From positions 1 through 10,343 of the forward strand of contig MU631410.1 in the NCBI GenBank assembly GCA_026770615.1: a stretch of DNA of 10,343 bases, written 5' to 3'. Position 1 is the stretch's first letter; each line of letters begins with the position of its first letter. Both the position numbers and the translations under genes were made by a program. Below, piece by piece: positions 1-6,580 of this stretch. The notes below the pieces were generated by a model. The model saw only the letters and a list, made by a program, of their open reading frames with translations, did no database searches and had not been told where the DNA came from. The stretch is from Pavlovales sp. CCMP2436 (Eukaryota > Haptophyta > Pavlovophyceae > Pavlovales).

Positions 1-684
1 CGGGCACGAGCGCCTCGAGCCTCCCGAGGACTCGCTCGCCGACGCCGAAAGCAGACACAGCACCGACGATGAGATCGGCAACGCGCGCAGCCGAGCCGGC
101 GGCGTGGTAACGCAGCGATGCGAGCACACCCGTGCGCGGGTGGTTAAGCCCAACTCTGCGCTGCCGCGCGTCGCACTCGTCGCCAACGTTGCCTGCATCG
201 ATCGGCACATCAGCGCGCGCGCGCCACGTTTGTTCTTGCCGCCTGAAATTGGCAAATCCCACGTCTTCCAGATGTCGCCTGCGTCATCCTCGGTACGCGC
301 CTGCGACAGCGGCGGAGGCCCGACCGGCTCCGAGCGCGCGCGCGACAAGCGCGGCAGCAGCTCAGGCGGCACCGGCTCGGGCGGCGCAGGCTCGGGCTCG
401 AACTGTGCTCGGCAGCGGTGCGTTGCGAGCAGCTCGTTGACGAGGTGCACGATCGCATGCTGCAGCGTCGGACGCGTATTCGAGGGATTGCACTTGAGCT
501 GCATCCGCTTCGTTGGGTCCACCATCCTGCAGCAGCCGAGCGACACCTGGACGTACTCGCGCGCGCCTGCGCGCCCCACCGTCTCCGCAGAGAAGACATT
601 GTACTCCTTGTGCAAGCGCACCAGGAGGTCATCAACGCTTGTGCCGACGAGCTCTTCGAGCGGCTCCGGCCAGTGGAGCGACAT
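1..684 (-). CDS. Unrecognised protein, N-terminal part, runs off the window edge
   Basis: The ATG is at 684-682, and reading leftwards the frame has no stop as far as base 1 (about 228 codons), so the gene is cut by the window. The first 90 or so residues look like a real globular domain: it opens MSLHWPEPLEELVGTSVDDL and includes a CCRMVDPTKRMQLKC stretch. A Pro/Glu-rich linker follows at roughly residues 100-125. Beyond about base 290 the protein-like signal moves to another minus-strand frame, which contains HLEDVGFANF and later an amphipathic VADLIVGAVSAFGVGERVL near base 40, while the original frame becomes Arg/Ser/Ala-rich. I found no GT-AG pair that joins the two frames in phase, so a one-base frameshift between about 240 and 310 is the simpler reading. 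I do not recognise the family. It lies on the same strand as the polymerase relic. Confidence 0.55.
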   Translation of the reverse strand, partial: MSLHWPEPLEELVGTSVDDLLVRLHKEYNVFSAETVGRAGAREYVQVSLGCCRMVDPTKRMQLKCNPSNTRPTLQHAIVHLVNELLATHRCRAQFEPEPAPPEPVPPELLPRLSRARSEPVGPPPLSQARTEDDAGDIWKTWDLPISGGKNKRGARALMCRSMQATLATSATRGSAELGLTTRARVCSHRCVTTPPARLRALPISSSVLCLLSASASESSGGSRRSCP

Positions 685-1296
685 CGCGGCGGGCGGATGC
701 TACGAGTCTGGAGCGATCCAGAGCGAAGGAAGGGTTTTAAAAACGGTTCGAAACATGTTTAAAATCGGCGTGCGTTAGTTATTGATCCCTGGCCCGCCCA
801 CGAAGACTTGCAGAAATTTTAAAAAATATATAAAATAGAGGTCGTCGTGACCGACCAATAAACACTTCAAAATTCGGCATAGCCCTTCAGGAATGCTCTC
901 AACCCGGTTGAATGGTCTTGGCCCACTTTAGAGCTGTCAGGGGGTGACCTGAGCCTAAGTCGTAGTCGAAATTTTTTTCAAAAACCAAACATCGATGTCC
1001 TTCTAAATTAAATCCATAGTGCGAGTACGATTGTGCAACAACTCGTGACAGCAGACTATTTCGAATCCGGACTGGGCCGAATCCGGGGCAACTGCCAAAT
1101 AAATGCGGCAGTTTCGGGCGGCCGACTCTCGCCTTAAGGCGAAGTCGCCCGACGCCCTTAACAACCCCATCGTATCTCCTGCTGAGATGCCTGGAATTCA
1201 GCTCATTAGGATTAGCGAATCAGTATCCATCAGAACACAAATGAATATGCAGCTATTTCAGTATTTGCTAGTGTCACACGAGTGTTTTCACCATTG
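685..1296. other. Intergenic DNA without a supported gene
   Basis: AT-rich DNA with scattered stops in all frames. The stretch 818-840 is very A/T-rich and contains TATATAAAA-like sequence on either strand. It lies about 140-150 bases upstream of the minus-strand ATG at 684, so it could be its promoter, but nothing fixes a start site. The 71-codon open frame at 1103-1318 has no recognisable composition and runs into the inverted-repeat element beginning at 1297. Confidence 0.5.
1090..1142. repeat. Two short palindromes
   Basis: AACTGCC at 1090-1096 pairs with GGCAGTT at 1107-1113 around a 10-nt loop. TCGCCTTAAGGCGA at 1129-1142 is a perfect 14-bp palindrome. They may be regulatory sites or fragments of a foldback element; nothing in the sequence decides this. 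Confidence 0.5.
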
Positions 1297-1467
1297 TACA
1301 GGGGATCGCGGGCAATAAGAAACCGTCGTGTTAAGATACTGAGCCTCTTTATTTTGCATTTTTTGTATGTAACTTAAGCAAATTTAAGCATTGTTTGTAT
1401 GTAATTTGCTAAGAAACTCAGCCTCAGCTTCAAAAAGCGCCGTTCTCATTGCCCGCGATCCCCTGTA
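1297..1467. mobile_element. 171-bp MITE-like element with terminal inverted repeats
   Basis: The left end TACAGGGGATCGCGGGCAAT is matched, reverse-complemented, by the right end at about 1448-1467. The inverted repeat reaches about 25 bp with one mismatch (AATAAGAA against AATGAGAA). There is no open frame inside, so this is a non-autonomous element. The only clean flanking duplication is TA, if the element itself starts with CAGGGG; a longer duplication is not evident. The interior has a secondary inverted pair of GAGGCTCAGT-like strings and two TTTGTATGTAA motifs. A decayed relative lies at 2955 onward in the opposite orientation. Superfamily is unresolved: TA would suit Tc1/mariner or Harbinger-like transposases, while CAGGG ends recall hAT. 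Confidence 0.75.
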
Positions 1468-1524
1468 GTGTACGGAGCGTGTATGGAGCGTGTGAGGACA
1501 AACGAGGTCTACTTTCCATGTTTG

Positions 1525-1658
1525 CCGATGCTCTCATTGCATTCTCAGGCTATGAAAAATCAAAACGCCAATGATCCAACTAATTTACTCGCCTGTAACA
1601 AATTTCGTAACTACTAAACGAATTCTTTATATTTGGTCTGATATTCTGACTAGTCCGA
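1525..1658. repeat. Dispersed repeat, copy A
   Basis: This stretch shares an order of blocks with 3766-3917: CCGATGCTC, an ATTGCA block, CAGGCT, TGAAAAATC, AAAAC, CCAATGAT, TTTATTTGGT-like sequence, GATATTC and finally GACTAGTC. Similarity is interrupted but collinear over about 135-150 bp. The other copy forms the 3' flank and last codons of the Cys-rich gene, so this one may be a duplicated gene 3' end or a shared mobile unit. Confidence 0.6.
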
Positions 1659-1692
1659 CAGTGCACGCTAATAGTCCGACAGTGCACGCTAA
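1651..1692. repeat. Perfect tandem duplication of 21 bp
   Basis: TAGTCCGACAGTGCACGCTAA occurs at 1651-1671 and again directly after at 1672-1692, apparently without mismatch. It sits at the end of dispersed repeat copy A, at the point where that copy stops matching the other one. Confidence 0.85.
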
Positions 1693-2315
1693 GTATGAAG
1701 AACTTATTTAGTACGCGCATAAGAAACTGAGAGACGCGTCTTCCGTCCATTCCTGGAGCTACTGTTGACGAAGCCTTCAACTAATGCACTCGGGTAGAAA
1801 AACCCGCTACATAGGCCCGAAATGCCCGCCAGCCCCGTGGCCTGGGAGTCCCAGCAGCCAGCGCCAGCGGAACTCTTAAGTCAATTTGCTGCGTAATAAG
1901 AGATCCGTGCAGAGGACTGGAGATCAGATAACTTGCGCAAATTAATAATTAGCGCCGCCTTCACCCGTTGTCGTCGGCATAAGCCGCCCAAATAAAACGT
2001 CGCTCGATCCGGTATGTGAATACCCGACTCTGCGAACACTGCCCAATCGTCACAATTGGACGTGTTGGGTTATCATTGTGAAGTATCTCGCTTTAACTCG
2101 ACGCAGGCATTCACAGAACATATATATTTGCTCCCAGGCAAATACGTTCCTCATACATCAAGGTGAATATGGAATTTCGTTTTTCCAGAGTAGTTATGTG
2201 CTAACTACATATCCGTTAAAAATTATTATTTGCATAAAACATCGAAATAATATATATATTTCACCCGCAGAGAGTCATCAACGTGGCCAAGAGGTTCATT
2301 CGTACCAATGTTTAC
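1693..2315. other. Intergenic DNA, no gene seen
   Basis: Mixed-composition DNA with a GC-richer patch at about 1815-1880 and AT-rich flanks. The longest open frame (2078-2341, 87 codons) has AT-biased, low-quality composition and runs into the repeat units at 2316, so I do not call it. No RNA gene was recognised. Confidence 0.5.
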
Positions 2316-2592
2316 GGAGCGCTAAGATCAGCCTGACTTGAACTTGAAACGTACCGCCAGCCCGAACCCCCCTACATTAATGTATATAGCGGCAGGCTCC
2401 ATTTCGGCGTAGCGCGTAGGAGCCTGCGTCGGAGCGCTAAGATCAGCCTGACTTGAACTTGAAACGTACCGCCAGCCCGAACCCCCCTAGACATTAATAT
2501 AGCGGCAGGCAATGGGCGACGCAGCGCTCAGACCAGCACAACATTCAGAACAGTCAGACGCCAGCTTGAATCCCTATCATAAATATAGCGGT
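2316..2592. repeat. Three copies of a 60-85 bp unit
   Basis: Unit 1 (about 2316-2400) and unit 2 (about 2431-2510) start with GGAGCGCTAAGATCAGCC and are identical over about 60 bp. Unit 3 (about 2521-2592) is a diverged member with the same frame of landmarks: AGCGCTcAGAcCAGC at the start, a CCAGC block in the middle and ATATAGCGG at the end. The ends carry short inverted termini, CGCT and AGCG. Between units 1 and 2, GCAGGCTCC and GGAGCCTGC can pair. Unit 3 has a near-identical reverse-complement copy at about 9921-9983, so this family has moved or been copied. Confidence 0.8.
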
Positions 2593-2689
2593 TCAGCATG
2601 GTTCAACAGGTGTTGTTCACTCGCTGACTTGACCGATATTTATGTTCAAAGAACTCCATTATTTTATTAATGGTCGGCCGCACCCGGTT

Positions 2690-2779
2690 GTCCCCAAATT
2701 TCTAAATTTGGGGACGGGGACAAATGATTTGCTTGATTCCATGTCACTATCAGTTAACTACCACACCTCAAATCATTTG
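2690..2779. repeat. Perfect hairpin and neighbouring inverted repeat
   Basis: GTCCCCAAATTT at 2690-2701 pairs perfectly with AAATTTGGGGAC at 2704-2715 over a two-base loop. Just downstream, CAAATGATTTG (2721-2731) is the exact reverse complement of CAAATCATTTG (2769-2779). Such nested foldbacks are common in MITE remnants; no gene ends beside them that would make them a terminator. Confidence 0.7.
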
Positions 2780-2954
2780 AAATATTCTCCCTCCAAATGT
2801 AATTTTGTTCTTAGCTCGTAAGTGGAGCAAATGTGCGTAACTCAAAAAACCAAATTACCAAAGTACATCGATGTCCTTTCGGGCTTCCAAATTATAAATA
2901 CCTAACTTATATCACCAGAACGCACAAATGTACAGGAGGCTATATTTGAGTAGT

Positions 2955-3110
2955 TACATGGGATCGTGGGCAATAAGAACGGCGGATCTAAGGCTGAGGC
3001 TCACTTTCTTAGCAAAATATAGACAACCAATGGATAATTTTTTCTTAGATTACTATGCAAGGGCACAAAAAACGAGGCTCAGTTTCTTCACGTTATCGGT
3101 TTCGTGTCGC
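2955..3110. mobile_element. Decayed relative of the 171-bp element
   Basis: TACATGGGATCGTGGGCAAT at 2955 matches the end of the element at 1297-1467 with two changes. The interior follows its reverse orientation in order: AATAAGAACGGCG, GGCTGAGGCTCA, TTTCTTAGCAAA, ATGCAA and GAGGCTCAGTTTCTT. The far inverted terminus is missing or unrecognisable past about 3110. The 87-codon open frame at 2928-3191 lies across this element and is treated as chance. Confidence 0.6.
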
Positions 3111-3185
3111 TTTCCGGACTGGTCTTCGGAACTCACCGCTCGATCGTTATGGATTTCCGAAGGTTCGATGGCAGATTTCAGAACG

Positions 3186-3246
3186 GTATGAATGACGTAT
3201 AAAGATCTAGTCCACTAGTTAAATTAATTATACGTCACGGTCATAC
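3186..3246. repeat. Short foldback, 61 bp
   Basis: GTATGAATGACGTATAA at 3186-3202 pairs with TTATACGTCACGGTCATAC at 3228-3246, with a two-base interruption. The loop is about 25 nt. This may be a small MITE or a solo inverted repeat; no target duplication is obvious. Confidence 0.6.
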
Positions 3247-3765
3247 TAACTAGGATATCGGATCGGTCGGTATCCGCCTACAAATTGGACAGCTGTAGAG
3301 ATTATCAAAGCGGGGAAGCCCAGTGGGGCTGCCCGCTCCTATTTCCTGAGCTGCAAATCCTGGGCGGGCGAGTGGGGGCAAAAGTTACGGAGTCGAGCGA
3401 TCGTCGAGCCAGTGCCACCGGAAGGGGGCGCGGTGGGTAGATCCGCTGTGTCTCTATTAATTCAGCCTAAAAGGATTTCGTTACTTTGTTCGAGCGGTTT
3501 GACGGCGATCTTGCCCGCTGCGCTTACGCAATTTTCATTTCGCGAGCTTACGTTGGCGCCCCAAACCTTTGTGATCCCCTCGGCCCTCGGCCGCCTTGGG
3601 ACACATTTTCGTATTTATGCGCAATAAATGTACTTATTGAGCCCGCTACCCCCTGAACATATCACTGCCTCACACCAACTAGTGCACGTCGGAGCGATTG
3701 GGGATGATACAGATAAAGAGGCTTAATTTCTAGGACTCGAGCGGAATAAATTTTAATAATTATTT
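3247..3765. other. Intergenic DNA with a GC hairpin; no supported gene
   Basis: At 3310-3336 a GC-rich hairpin forms from GCGGG/CCCGC and AGCCC/GGGCT arms. A 71-codon plus-strand open frame at 3412-3627 ends in a TAA that overlaps an AATAAA string (about 3623-3628), which is suggestive of a 3' end. However, the frame has no recognisable domain, homologue or splice partner, so it is not called. TTGGCGCCCCAAACC at 3553-3567 resembles a tRNA primer-binding site of LTR elements, but no LTRs are visible. Confidence 0.45.
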
Positions 3766-3917
3766 CCCGATGCTCGATCCATTGCAGCATTTCCAGGCTC
3801 TGAAAAATCCAAAACACCAATGATTCAATGATCTCGCGTAATAACTAGTGAACTAAAGTTAATTAGAACCTGAAATAATTTAAGCTCTTTTATTTGGTGT
3901 GTGATATTCGGACTAGT
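3766..3917. repeat. Dispersed repeat, copy B
   Basis: Collinear with 1525-1658 (see copy A). Here it overlaps the stop codon (3913-3915, minus) and the whole immediate 3' flank of the Cys-rich gene, including its candidate AATAAA. The repeat therefore either supplied the gene's 3' end or was copied from it. Confidence 0.6.
3889..3894 (-). terminator. Candidate poly(A) signal of the Cys-rich gene
   Basis: AATAAA on the minus strand, about 20 bases past the distal in-frame stop at 3913-3915. Its position suits the longer reading of the gene, that is, past the TAG at 4117-4119. Confidence 0.5.
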
Positions 3918-5487
3918 CTGCGCCGGCTGCGCAGACGCACCTGGCGTACCGCTCGGTCACTGTGCATGCACAGTCAGAGACCCGCTTGCACTTCGCGCGG
4001 CCAATGCAGCGTGGCCCCGAACCTGTAAAAGCGCGGACGCACTTCTGCTTCTCAGCCGAGGTTAAACCGCTTGGGACGCAGTAGAGCAGGACTTCAGTTG
4101 AGTCGATTTTCGTAAACTATAACACGGACGAGGAGACCACGAACTTGTGGTACGTGCCCTCGTTACTGTCGCACGCCTTTTTGCAGTGGTTCTTCGCGTT
4201 GGAAGCAGCCTGCTCCCCGTGAAAAACTGTCACGCACTGGAGTTCAAGGCCAACAATATGGCGCTTGATAGGGCATTGCCGTTCTGAAATAAAGGGGGGG
4301 GGTTATATGGGGTTTGCGGTCAGCAGCAGAGTCCCTGCAGGCCGTGGAACGCTGCAGACAGAGAGCAATGGGTGGGGTCCGTCTGCGTCTGGCTTCCCCC
4401 CTCCCAACCCCCCCCCCCCCCATACCCACTCACGCCCATGCCGCGGCTGCGGCGGCTGCGGGTGGTAACCCCATGCCTGCGGCTGCGGCGGCTGCTGCTG
4501 CTGTTGCTGCTGCTGCGGCAGCAGTGTGTGTGTGTGGGTGGGTGGGTGGGTGGAGGTGGGGGGGCAGTGAGTGCACAGCAGATACTTAGTAAGGACGGTG
4601 GGATAGCTCTCGGGGTAGCATTTATCTGCGGCAGGTGCGACTGCGGCTGCCACGGGGGGCTCTGCGACAGGCTCTGCTGCTGATACCGCCCGATCCCGGC
4701 CAAGCGCTGCCCTGCACGCTCGGGGGCAGACTTGGAACGGGCGGGGGGAGGGAAGAGGGGGGGGAGGGGGGAGAGGTTGGACTGTTGTGTGAGCCAAGGG
4801 CTAGGAGCTGTTGAGGCGCAGACACCAAGAGGGGGGGGGCAACAAAAAAGCCACTCACATCGTAGAATGAGACGGACCGCACTGCCCGCCCCACAGCCCT
4901 CCGCCTGCAGCACCCCCCACCAGCAACTGCGCGAGTGCCGGCTGCGACGACTGCACGTAAATCGGCGCAGCTGCGCCAAAGGGCAGCTGCGTGCTAAAAG
5001 CGGCGGCCCGCTGTATCGCGCTCATCCCCGTGCCGCAACCAAAGAGGGCTGCGGTCATCCCGTGCATCCGCTCACTCGACTCTCCGATCTCGCCGTAGAG
5101 ACCCTCGAGCGATGCGACCGCAGCCGCTGCCGCCTCAGCTGAGAGCCCGCTCTTTCCCCGCAGCGCGGCGGCAACAGCCGCGACGGTGGAGTGCACCACG
5201 GTGGCTATCTGCTGCGCATGCTCCGCGCGCGCTACCGAGAATGATTCGATGAGCGCGTGCTGGTTTCGGATCACCTGCAGCATGGTAGGCATCGGGGCTG
5301 CTTCGGGTAGCCGAGCATCCTGCGAGCGGCCGCGCTCTCCTACAAGGCAGACGGAGCACGCAAGTGTTTGGGCAGGCAGCAGTCAGATAAGCGGGGTCGC
5401 AGCATTTTGGCAGATGAGCTGCGGCGGGGTCCACGCATGCAGGTCGCACAGACAGCTCACCACGTTGTCCAGCGCGTAGTGAAGCAT
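3913..5487 (-). CDS. Helical, Pro/Gln-rich, Cys-rich protein; four exons, in-frame TAG
   Basis: Model: exon 1 5487-5461, exon 2 5319-4859, exon 3 4711-4434, exon 4 from 4283. The three introns (141, 147 and 150 bp) have GTGAGC/GTGAGT donors and CAG acceptors, and all join in phase, which is the main support. To the TAG at 4117-4119 the product is 310 residues. Exon 2 encodes an Ala-rich helical region (for example NQHALIESFSVARAEHAQQI). Exon 3 has CYPESYPTVLTKYLLCTHC, then a Thr/His/Pro run, eight Gln and a PPQPQAW linker. Exon 4 is Cys-rich with Lys/His. After the TAG the same frame stays open for 67 codons with seven more Cys (SDCACTVTERYARCVCAAGAD at the end), then TAG at 3913. The TAG may be a recent nonsense change, a read-through site or a base error. 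The start is uncertain: ATG 5487 or 5292 are options, and the frame is open further upstream. Family not recognised; possibly a zinc-binding or disulfide-rich protein. Confidence 0.6.
3916..3974. repeat. Hairpin and 16-bp palindrome in the last exon
   Basis: GTCTGCGC and GCGCAGAC (3916-3936) form an 8-bp stem over a 5-nt loop, directly before the distal stop. ACTGTGCATGCACAGT at 3959-3974 is a perfect palindrome. Both lie inside Cys-rich coding sequence, where paired TGC/GCA codons make palindromes easier to form, so a separate function is doubtful. Confidence 0.6.
4284..4433 (-). other. Intron 3 of the Cys-rich gene
   Basis: Donor C|GTGAGTGG at 4433, acceptor TTTATTTCAG ending at 4284, with CTGAC and a C10 tract just upstream of the acceptor. 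Phase 1 on both sides. 150 bp. Confidence 0.75.
4484..4560. repeat. Coding microsatellites: CAG/CTG tract and GT/GGGT tract
   Basis: On the plus strand this reads CTG/TTG repeats (about 4491-4516), then (GT)n and (GGGT)n. On the minus strand it lies within exon 3 and encodes Thr/His/Pro repeats followed by eight Gln. It is a likely site of length variation between alleles. Confidence 0.75.
4712..4858 (-). other. Intron 2 of the Cys-rich gene
   Basis: Donor AT|GTGAGTGG at 4858, long CT-rich tract (about 4735-4775), acceptor GCGTGCAG ending at 4712. The split codon AT|G gives Met. 147 bp. Confidence 0.75.
5320..5460 (-). other. Probable intron 1 of the Cys-rich gene
   Basis: Donor GTG|GTGAGC at 5460, CTGAC branch-like site near 5383, acceptor CTCGCAG ending at 5320, phase 0. 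It removes an in-frame TGA at 5383-5385. Alternative acceptors lie just upstream (GTAGGAGAG). The intron start reads as plausible peptide (VSCLCDLHAWTPPQ), so retention or mis-modelling is possible. 141 bp. Confidence 0.5.
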
Positions 5488-5903
5488 GTTCACGGCGAAG
5501 GTGCTGTGATCGCAAATTGCTAGGTAGGTATCCGTAGAGATAAGTCAAGCGAGGAGCAGAGCCACGGTGTGCTTGATGAAGCCCTGGCGGCCCGAGTTCT
5601 TCGAGAAGGGGATATCCACGATGGGCGTACCGTCACGCACTCCTGTCGGGTATGCCATGCGGATCTGGCGCGGCAGACAGGGATAGACGCATACGCAGCG
5701 TGAGAGGGTTTGTGGGCGCACTCTCGACAGTGGGGGTTCGTGGGCGTACACTGCGCTCACAGCTTTCAGGTAGAGATTGCGCTGCGTAGCGAGGCCGTGC
5801 GCAGCGCAATCTCTACCTGAATCACTGTGCGGCTTGTTGACATCGAATTGCATGCCGTTGCCGGTGCTCCGGAAGAAGTGAAAGACTGTACGCTCGTCAG
5901 GGT
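5488..5903 (-). CDS. Open minus-strand frame between the two gene blocks, unassigned
   Basis: This stretch continues in the frame of both the polymerase relic (second part) and the Cys-rich gene. It has protein-like blocks (FHFFRSTGNGMQFDVNKPH near 5880-5825, GRQGFIKHTVALLLA near 5590-5548, LISTDTYLAICDHSTFAVN near 5544-5488), separated by an in-frame TGA at 5545-5547. A candidate intron with donor G|GTACGC at 5630 and acceptor CTACCTAG at 5520 (111 bp) would remove the TGA and join in phase, with TTGAC near the acceptor. It would also remove a good-looking peptide block. The blocks do not match the polymerase palm as I know it, nor any other family. It may be upstream exons of the Cys-rich gene, a separate broken gene, or part of one degraded multidomain reading frame. 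Confidence 0.35.
5765..5821. repeat. Perfect 22-bp inverted repeat, 13-nt loop
   Basis: TTCAGGTAGAGATTGCGCTG at 5765 begins a 22-bp arm (to 5786) that is perfectly reverse-complemented at 5800-5821. It lies inside an open minus-strand frame. On the minus strand the arm contains TCAG|GTAGAG, a good splice donor, so the stem could bury or define an intron edge. The perfection of both arms suggests recent origin or selection. Confidence 0.85.
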
Positions 5904-6580
5904 CCACGCCGTCGGGCATGGGCGAGAGGTCACGCATGATAGGTTCGACGAGAGCGATGTGGAGGAGTACCTATAAGTATGGTGATGGTGATGGTGACGG
6001 TGATGGATGTCCTGGCGTGGTCGGCAGGCCTCCCCAGCGCTTGTCGTTCGGGTCGAATTGTTCGATCTCGGCCGGTGTATGGTCGTGGTACTTACCGTAC
6101 GGTAGGTAGAGGTGCTGGCATATCGCGCAGGGACCTACCGCGTCCTGCTTCTCGAGTGCCAGCGTGGGCTCGTCCTCATCGTAGTCTTCAAACCCCGGAC
6201 AGTTGGACGCGACTGCGTGTTGCTGCGTGCTCTCCTCCCAACTTGCTCTCGTCGAAGAAGCGGTACAGGACGACCGTCTGGAGCAGCTCTATCTCGCTCA
6301 CTCCCGTTTGATCTTTTGTAGCGCGGATCATCGTAATGGACTTGGTGAGCGTGGGCAGACCGAACGTGTGCACCGGGTCGATCTTGAACGCATCGTACAT
6401 TGTCTTGCGCAGGTTCTCCATGATGTCCGCAAGTCCCGCCACGTTAACGGCCAGGTAGAGGTCGTGCAGCTCGCGGTAGGTCTTGTAGTCGGATAGGGTC
6501 CTCACCCACCTTGTAGCAATGTCCTCGAGCACCCTCCGAATGTGACACACCTGATCCGAGGACCTGCCCATTTTTTCCAA
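5904..6580 (-). pseudogene. Decayed family B DNA polymerase, type-2 (protein-primed kind), fragment
   Basis: Two adjacent minus-strand frames together read like the end of the exonuclease domain and the start of the palm of a DNA_pol_B_2 enzyme. First frame (TTG 6580 or ATG 6571 to about 6233): YRELHDLYLAVNVAGLADI is the exonuclease III region, then AFKIDPVHTFGLP and SEIELLQ, all in the family's order. Second frame (about 6240 onward): HAVASNCPGFEDYD, then CAICQHLYLPYGKY, TPAEIEQFDPND and, after the break, PIMRDLSPMPDG. Damage: a frameshift near 6233; a TAG at 5971-5973; the exonuclease III Tyr-x3-Asp reads Tyr-x3-Asn (codon 6445-6443); and the palm motif A with its Asp and SLYP-like signature is not recognisable near 6145-6120. 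No thumb or later palm motifs follow. Known family role: viral, plasmid or transposon DNA replication. Inference: relic of an integrated Polinton-like or virus-like element. Confidence 0.7.
5979..6008. repeat. ATGGTG-type microsatellite in the polymerase relic
   Basis: About five hexamers of ATGGTG/ACGGTG on the plus strand, read on the minus strand as a Ser-Pro run. It sits 6 bases before the in-frame TAG at 5971-5973, at a place where the polymerase family has no such run, so it is an expansion in decaying sequence. Confidence 0.8.

Noticed and set aside
104..778. Long plus-strand open frames over the first gene
   Set aside because: They are Arg/Ser/Ala-rich shadows opposite the minus-strand frame, which has the better amino-acid composition and an ATG with a plausible N-terminus.
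2316..2510. tRNA-like B box (GTTCAAGTC) on the reverse strand of the 60-85 bp units
   Set aside because: No acceptor or T-stem pairing fits around it, so I do not call tRNA or a tRNA-derived SINE.
3553..3567. TTGGCGCCCCAAACC resembling a retroelement primer-binding site
   Set aside because: No flanking LTRs, TG...CA ends or reverse transcriptase sequence in the window.
3412..3627. 71-codon plus-strand open frame ending at an AATAAA
   Set aside because: No recognisable domain, no splice partner, and the stop/AATAAA overlap alone is weak.
5545..5547. TGA as selenocysteine, or reassigned stop codons
   Set aside because: The context has no CxxU-like motif, tryptophan is written TGG throughout, and other breaks are TAG; introns or decay explain the stops better.
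6090..6095. GTAAGT as a splice donor paired with CTTATAG at 5971-5977
   Set aside because: The join is out of phase, and the removed stretch matches the polymerase family's expected order, so the TAG is treated as nonsense.
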